From NCBI GenBank assembly GCA_044350805.1, contig JBILGU010000007.1, forward strand, positions 62,001 through 126,000: a stretch of DNA of 64,000 bases. The letters run 5' to 3'. The notes under the pieces were generated by a model, which did no database searches, was not told where the DNA came from, and worked only from the letters and a program-made list of their open reading frames with translations. Made by a program: the position numbers and the translations under genes. This DNA is from UBA6136 sp044350805 (GTDB lineage: Bacteria; Pseudomonadota; Gammaproteobacteria; Methylococcales; Methylococcaceae). Below are positions 61,562 through 64,000 of the stretch, one piece after another (position 1 is the stretch's first letter; each line of letters starts with the position of its first letter).

Positions 61562-62047
61562 TCAAGCGTAGAGCCATGAATGATGGCTGTCCAATGAAAG
61601 TCCCTTGTTTTTGCCATTTCGCAGACGTTTTCCGGCAGCGATGACCTCCTCAAGACCCTCCACCAGGGGGAGCTCATCGAGATGTTCGGGATCAAACCAG
61701 CCGGCATCCAGAGCATCGGAACCTGGACAGGGCGCAGCGCCATCCTCGTTTTCTGAAAGGGCGGCCATAAAGTCGATGATGACATAGTGGAATCCGTCGA
61801 TCTGCCGATCCGCAACGGCAACAATGCTTTCAGGGATCGCGCGAATGCCGGTCTCCTCCCAGATTTCCCGACTACAACAGGCGGCCAAGGTTTCCCCGGG
61901 CTCGAGTCGACCTCCCGGAATATGCCATTCGCCAGCTCGGGGGGGATTCCTTCGGGCGATCAGCAGAACATGGCCCTGATCATTGAAGATCAGGCCGCCC
62001 ACGCCAACGGCGGGAATGGGAGGGGCCGAAGGTCCTTTATTGTCCAT
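61562..62047 (-). CDS. NUDIX hydrolase
   Basis: A 161-residue protein with a complete Nudix box (GRLEPGETLAACC, then REIWEETGI), so the Mg-binding glutamates are present. The early GEWHIPGG is typical of MutT/ADP-ribose-type members. It hydrolyses a nucleoside diphosphate linked to some group; the substrate is not clear. ATG 62047 begins MDNKG. Confidence 0.88.
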   Translation of the reverse strand: MDNKGPSAPPIPAVGVGGLIFNDQGHVLLIARRNPPRAGEWHIPGGRLEPGETLAACCSREIWEETGIRAIPESIVAVADRQIDGFHYVIIDFMAALSENEDGAAPCPGSDALDAGWFDPEHLDELPLVEGLEEVIAAGKRLRNGKNKGLSLDSHHSWLYA

Positions 62048-62152
62048 CTGGATCTCTTGCATCGGTTGTCGCCCCGAAGAGCAGTTAGAATGACCCTCAA
62101 ATCGGGCCTAATTGAGCGTATCTCAAATCATCGACGGCCCCAAGGAGGAACT

Positions 62153-62416
62153 GTGCCAATCTACGAGTACCGATGTAAATCATGTGGTCACGAAATGGAA
62201 GCCTTTCAGAGACTTTCAGATGATCCACTCAAAGAATGTCCGAGCTGCGGTGATCTTGAGCTTTCGAAGCTTATTTCTGCCGCGGGCTTTCGGCTCAAGG
62301 GGGGAGGGTGGTACGAAACGGATTTCAAGGGTGCCAATGATAAGAAGAAAAATCTCGCGGGTGGGGATAGTGCCCCGAAGTCAGATGCCCCCAAGGCCCC
62401 GACAACCTCCGAGTAG
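62153..62416 (+). CDS. FmdB-family zinc ribbon protein
   Basis: An 87-residue protein starting at GTG 62153 with AAGGAGG six bases upstream: PIYEYRCKSCGHEMEAFQRLSD...CPSCG gives a CxxC...CxxC zinc ribbon. The C-terminus is Lys/Pro-rich and disordered. FmdB was named as a putative regulator of formamidase genes. The role here is unknown. Confidence 0.88.
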   Translation: MPIYEYRCKSCGHEMEAFQRLSDDPLKECPSCGDLELSKLISAAGFRLKGGGWYETDFKGANDKKKNLAGGDSAPKSDAPKAPTTSE

Positions 62417-62509
62417 ACCTTTCCAATTGGCATTTAAAAGCCTTATTCTGATTGGGGGGCGGTCGATCCAGTCCGCTGCACCCATCCTAATCTCGAGCGG
62501 GTGCGCATT

Positions 62510-62776
62510 ATGAGAATTCCTGAGCTTCTAATTCAGACCCTGATTTGGCTCCCTGCCTTAATCGCTTTTTCCAGGGGTTGCCGGCATCGATGGCTGATCG
62601 CAGGCATTTGCACCGTGATCGCCGCTAGCGACTTATACGACTTTGCGCACCTTCTTTCCGCGCGAAACGCCCGTCACTCCATGTACCTTTTTACAGCAGA
62701 GGTTCTGGTGTGGCTGCCCACATTCATCCTGTCGATTTATGCCCAAAAGTCGGGAAACGCTCAGGAAGAGGGCTGA
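62510..62776 (+). CDS. small membrane protein of unknown function
   Basis: An 88-residue protein from ATG 62510 with three hydrophobic segments (IQTLIWLPALIAFS, WLIAGICTVIAASDL, FTAEVLVWLPTFILSIYAQ). No family recognised. The sequence from the fmdB stop to this start is short and holds no other gene. Confidence 0.55.
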   Translation: MRIPELLIQTLIWLPALIAFSRGCRHRWLIAGICTVIAASDLYDFAHLLSARNARHSMYLFTAEVLVWLPTFILSIYAQKSGNAQEEG

Positions 62777-62808
62777 TATCGAGAGAGGCCGGGCGGCCTC
62801 GTTCGGCG

Positions 62809-62967
62809 TCAGAGAGAGGCGTAAGTCATTCCGATAAGGATCAGCAGATAGACCCAGCGTGGGAGATGGTTTCTATAGTTGCTGTACCCAAAATTATCGA
62901 CGACTGAGAGGCTATCCCCGAAAGCTTGAAGGAAGAGGATTGCAAAGGGGGTCGTTTCTTCGGTCAT
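62809..62967 (-). CDS. possible 52-residue membrane protein
   Basis: A short frame from ATG 62967: MTEETTPFAILFLQAFGDSL, then a polar stretch and a C-terminal membrane segment WVYLLILIGMTYASL. The clear membrane segment favours a real gene; the ribosome site is weak. It is antisense to a frame with less protein-like content. Not recognised. Confidence 0.35.
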   Translation of the reverse strand: MTEETTPFAILFLQAFGDSLSVVDNFGYSNYRNHLPRWVYLLILIGMTYASL

Positions 62968-63129
62968 GGCAAGTCCCGTCTTTATCTTTATTTTGATTCA
63001 CCAAGCCCAAGGGCAGTTCGCCGCGGGCCACGTGGGTGCAACCAAGCGTCCCACAACACGTTGCTGAAATCGTATCAAACTCTCATGCCGATTGACAGGC
63101 AGTCCCTTGGCTGAAATGAGGGCTCTGGT

Positions 63130-63465
63130 TTATTTCTGAGGGCTTTTTTCTTGCAATGGCGCAGGGCCGGGGCCTGTTTTATCCGTCAGGATCTCCCCCG
63201 AAATGGGGATCAGATGGCCTTTGGTATACATGCACTGAAGGTAATTGATGTCAAAGTGGAGCTGCGCCTCTTCAAGGGACTTAGGCTTGTGGGAACACCC
63301 GACGAGTTCCTCATGGGCAAAAGCCCGACAGGCTTTTTCATCTTTTCGAAACTGGCTTTCGCTGGCCTTGTCCCCAGGCAGAGCTAAAGCGCTAGGTCCG
63401 CTAGGGACGGTCGAACAGCCGACGAGGAAAATTGTCAGGAAGAGAGCGCTGGTTTTTTTCAACAT
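63130..63465 (-). CDS. lipoprotein of unknown function
   Basis: A 111-residue protein starting MLKKTSALFLTIFLVGCST, with lipobox LVGC (Cys17). The mature part has four cysteines including ACRAFAHEELVGC and YLQCMY. Ends in a basic Pro/Lys-rich tail. No family recognised. Confidence 0.65.
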   Translation of the reverse strand: MLKKTSALFLTIFLVGCSTVPSGPSALALPGDKASESQFRKDEKACRAFAHEELVGCSHKPKSLEEAQLHFDINYLQCMYTKGHLIPISGEILTDKTGPGPAPLQEKSPQK

Positions 63466-63494
63466 GTGATCAATTCTCTGAAATCTCGTTGCAA

Positions 63495-63749
63495 TTAACC
63501 ACGCCCACCAAAGCCACCATGAAAGCCTCCGCCGCCCCACCCGCGACCCGCCCAGCCGCCGTGGCCATAATAGCCATGATTCCAGCCACCGTAGCGGCCG
63601 TAGTAGCCCCCGTAATAAGGGTAGCCGAATCCGCCGTAGCCATAGTAGGGTCGATAACCATAACCCCCGTAGCCTGAGTAGCCGCTGGCGCAGCCGCTCA
63701 GAGACATGATGGCAAGAATGAGGACGAACAGAAAAGGCATTTTTCGCAT
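63495..63749 (-). CDS. Gly/Tyr-rich lipoprotein
   Basis: An 84-residue protein with lipobox LSGC (Cys20). The mature part is made almost only of Gly, Tyr, Trp, His and Arg, in short GYGG, YYGG and GGWxG units. Such low-complexity surface lipoproteins are common in proteobacteria but their role is unknown. The next gene upstream on the same strand is the partial one at the window edge. Confidence 0.65.
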   Translation of the reverse strand: MRKMPFLFVLILAIMSLSGCASGYSGYGGYGYRPYYGYGGFGYPYYGGYYGRYGGWNHGYYGHGGWAGRGWGGGGFHGGFGGRG

Positions 63750-63768
63750 GTGCGAGTTCCGAACCCTC

Positions 63769-64000
63769 TTAAAGACCCGTTTTGGGAGGGACAGCCATAC
63801 CTGGCGTCTGTTGTAAAAATTGCATGTAAAGATTTTCGGCCTGTTCGCGGGTGATTTCGCCCCGATCTTCGCGTTCTGCCAACTGAATTGCGTAGATCCC
63901 CAACGCATGGCGAGCCTCACTGCCTTCGGGGAGTGACTTGTCCCAGATAGCATCAGTCGCTGTCACAATGCAACGGACCCGAGCGGCCTTACTTCCAGTC
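63769..64000 (-). CDS. partial gene of unknown function, 5' end beyond the window
   Basis: The frame is open to the right edge. The visible 76 residues end with HALGIYAIQLAEREDRGEITREQAENLYMQF, a helical stretch seen in small secreted proteins of unknown role. GTG 63966 is a possible start, but upstream in-frame codons (GSKAARVRCIV) suggest the gene begins outside. Confidence 0.5.
   Translation of the reverse strand, partial: TGSKAARVRCIVTATDAIWDKSLPEGSEARHALGIYAIQLAEREDRGEITREQAENLYMQFLQQTPGMAVPPKTGL

Overview
The window looks like chromosomal DNA of a Gram-negative proteobacterium, most likely a betaproteobacterium. It encodes LPS and phospholipid handling (LpxH-like phosphatase, LplT), the outer-membrane assembly lipoprotein BamC next to dapA, many lipoproteins, and the run fxsA/cutA-dsbD-tlpA-aroQ-accB-accC-prmA, an order I recall from Nitrosomonadales-type genomes. 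G+C is in the mid-50s by eye (not computed). The AT-richer stretch at about 41.2-46.2 kb and the repeat-rich stretch at about 17-19 kb differ visibly from the rest. Assignment below class level is not supported.

Layout. 0-6 kb: envelope genes on the plus strand (LpxH-like phosphatase, lplT, a GT28/MGDG-synthase-like glycosyltransferase, a secreted GDA1/CD39-type apyrase, a GH1 glycosidase). 6-10 kb: eutBC without microcompartment genes, a secreted HNH-type protein, small lipoproteins and a DUF2490 barrel. 10-19 kb: a plastic region with two DUF4239 genes that are each frameshifted, a complete solo TnpB element sitting in the remnant of a repeat-protein gene, a histidine kinase followed by a response regulator broken at a four-copy ACGGG repeat, an outer-membrane protein whose C-terminus is frameshifted at a G-run, and four small paralogous genes of an unrecognised family. 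The paralogs lie among tandem repeats, a decayed tRNA-Lys copy and an intact tRNA-Lys. 19-39 kb: mostly housekeeping genes (methyltransferase, oxidoreductase, rpiB, peroxiredoxins, dsbD, aroQ, accBC, prmA, gcvR-like, dapA-bamC, purL, DAHP synthase, ahpC-type peroxiredoxin). 39-46 kb: permease, then an AT-rich island with an ISL3 element (terminal repeats and an 8-bp target duplication visible), an alkaline phosphatase, a lipoprotein and an ISL3 remnant. 46-52 kb: metal efflux (CDF pump, RND pump, adaptor). 52-64 kb: FAD protein, rhlE, mobA, DUF1348, lhr, DUF2231, NUDIX, FmdB, small envelope proteins.

How it works together. The first five genes could form a glycolipid/phospholipid module (inference). 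DsbD and the TlpA-like protein handle periplasmic thiol chemistry. AccB and AccC are the biotin parts of acetyl-CoA carboxylase. The three peroxiredoxins belong to peroxide defence. The CDF and RND pumps would remove divalent metals from cytoplasm and periplasm, but no outer-membrane channel gene is in the window.

The least explained signals are the family of about 60-residue proteins at 16.7-18.5 kb next to tRNA-Lys, the pentanucleotide-repeat frameshift in the response regulator, and the TnpB element whose exact ends can be read because removing it restores an open reading frame.
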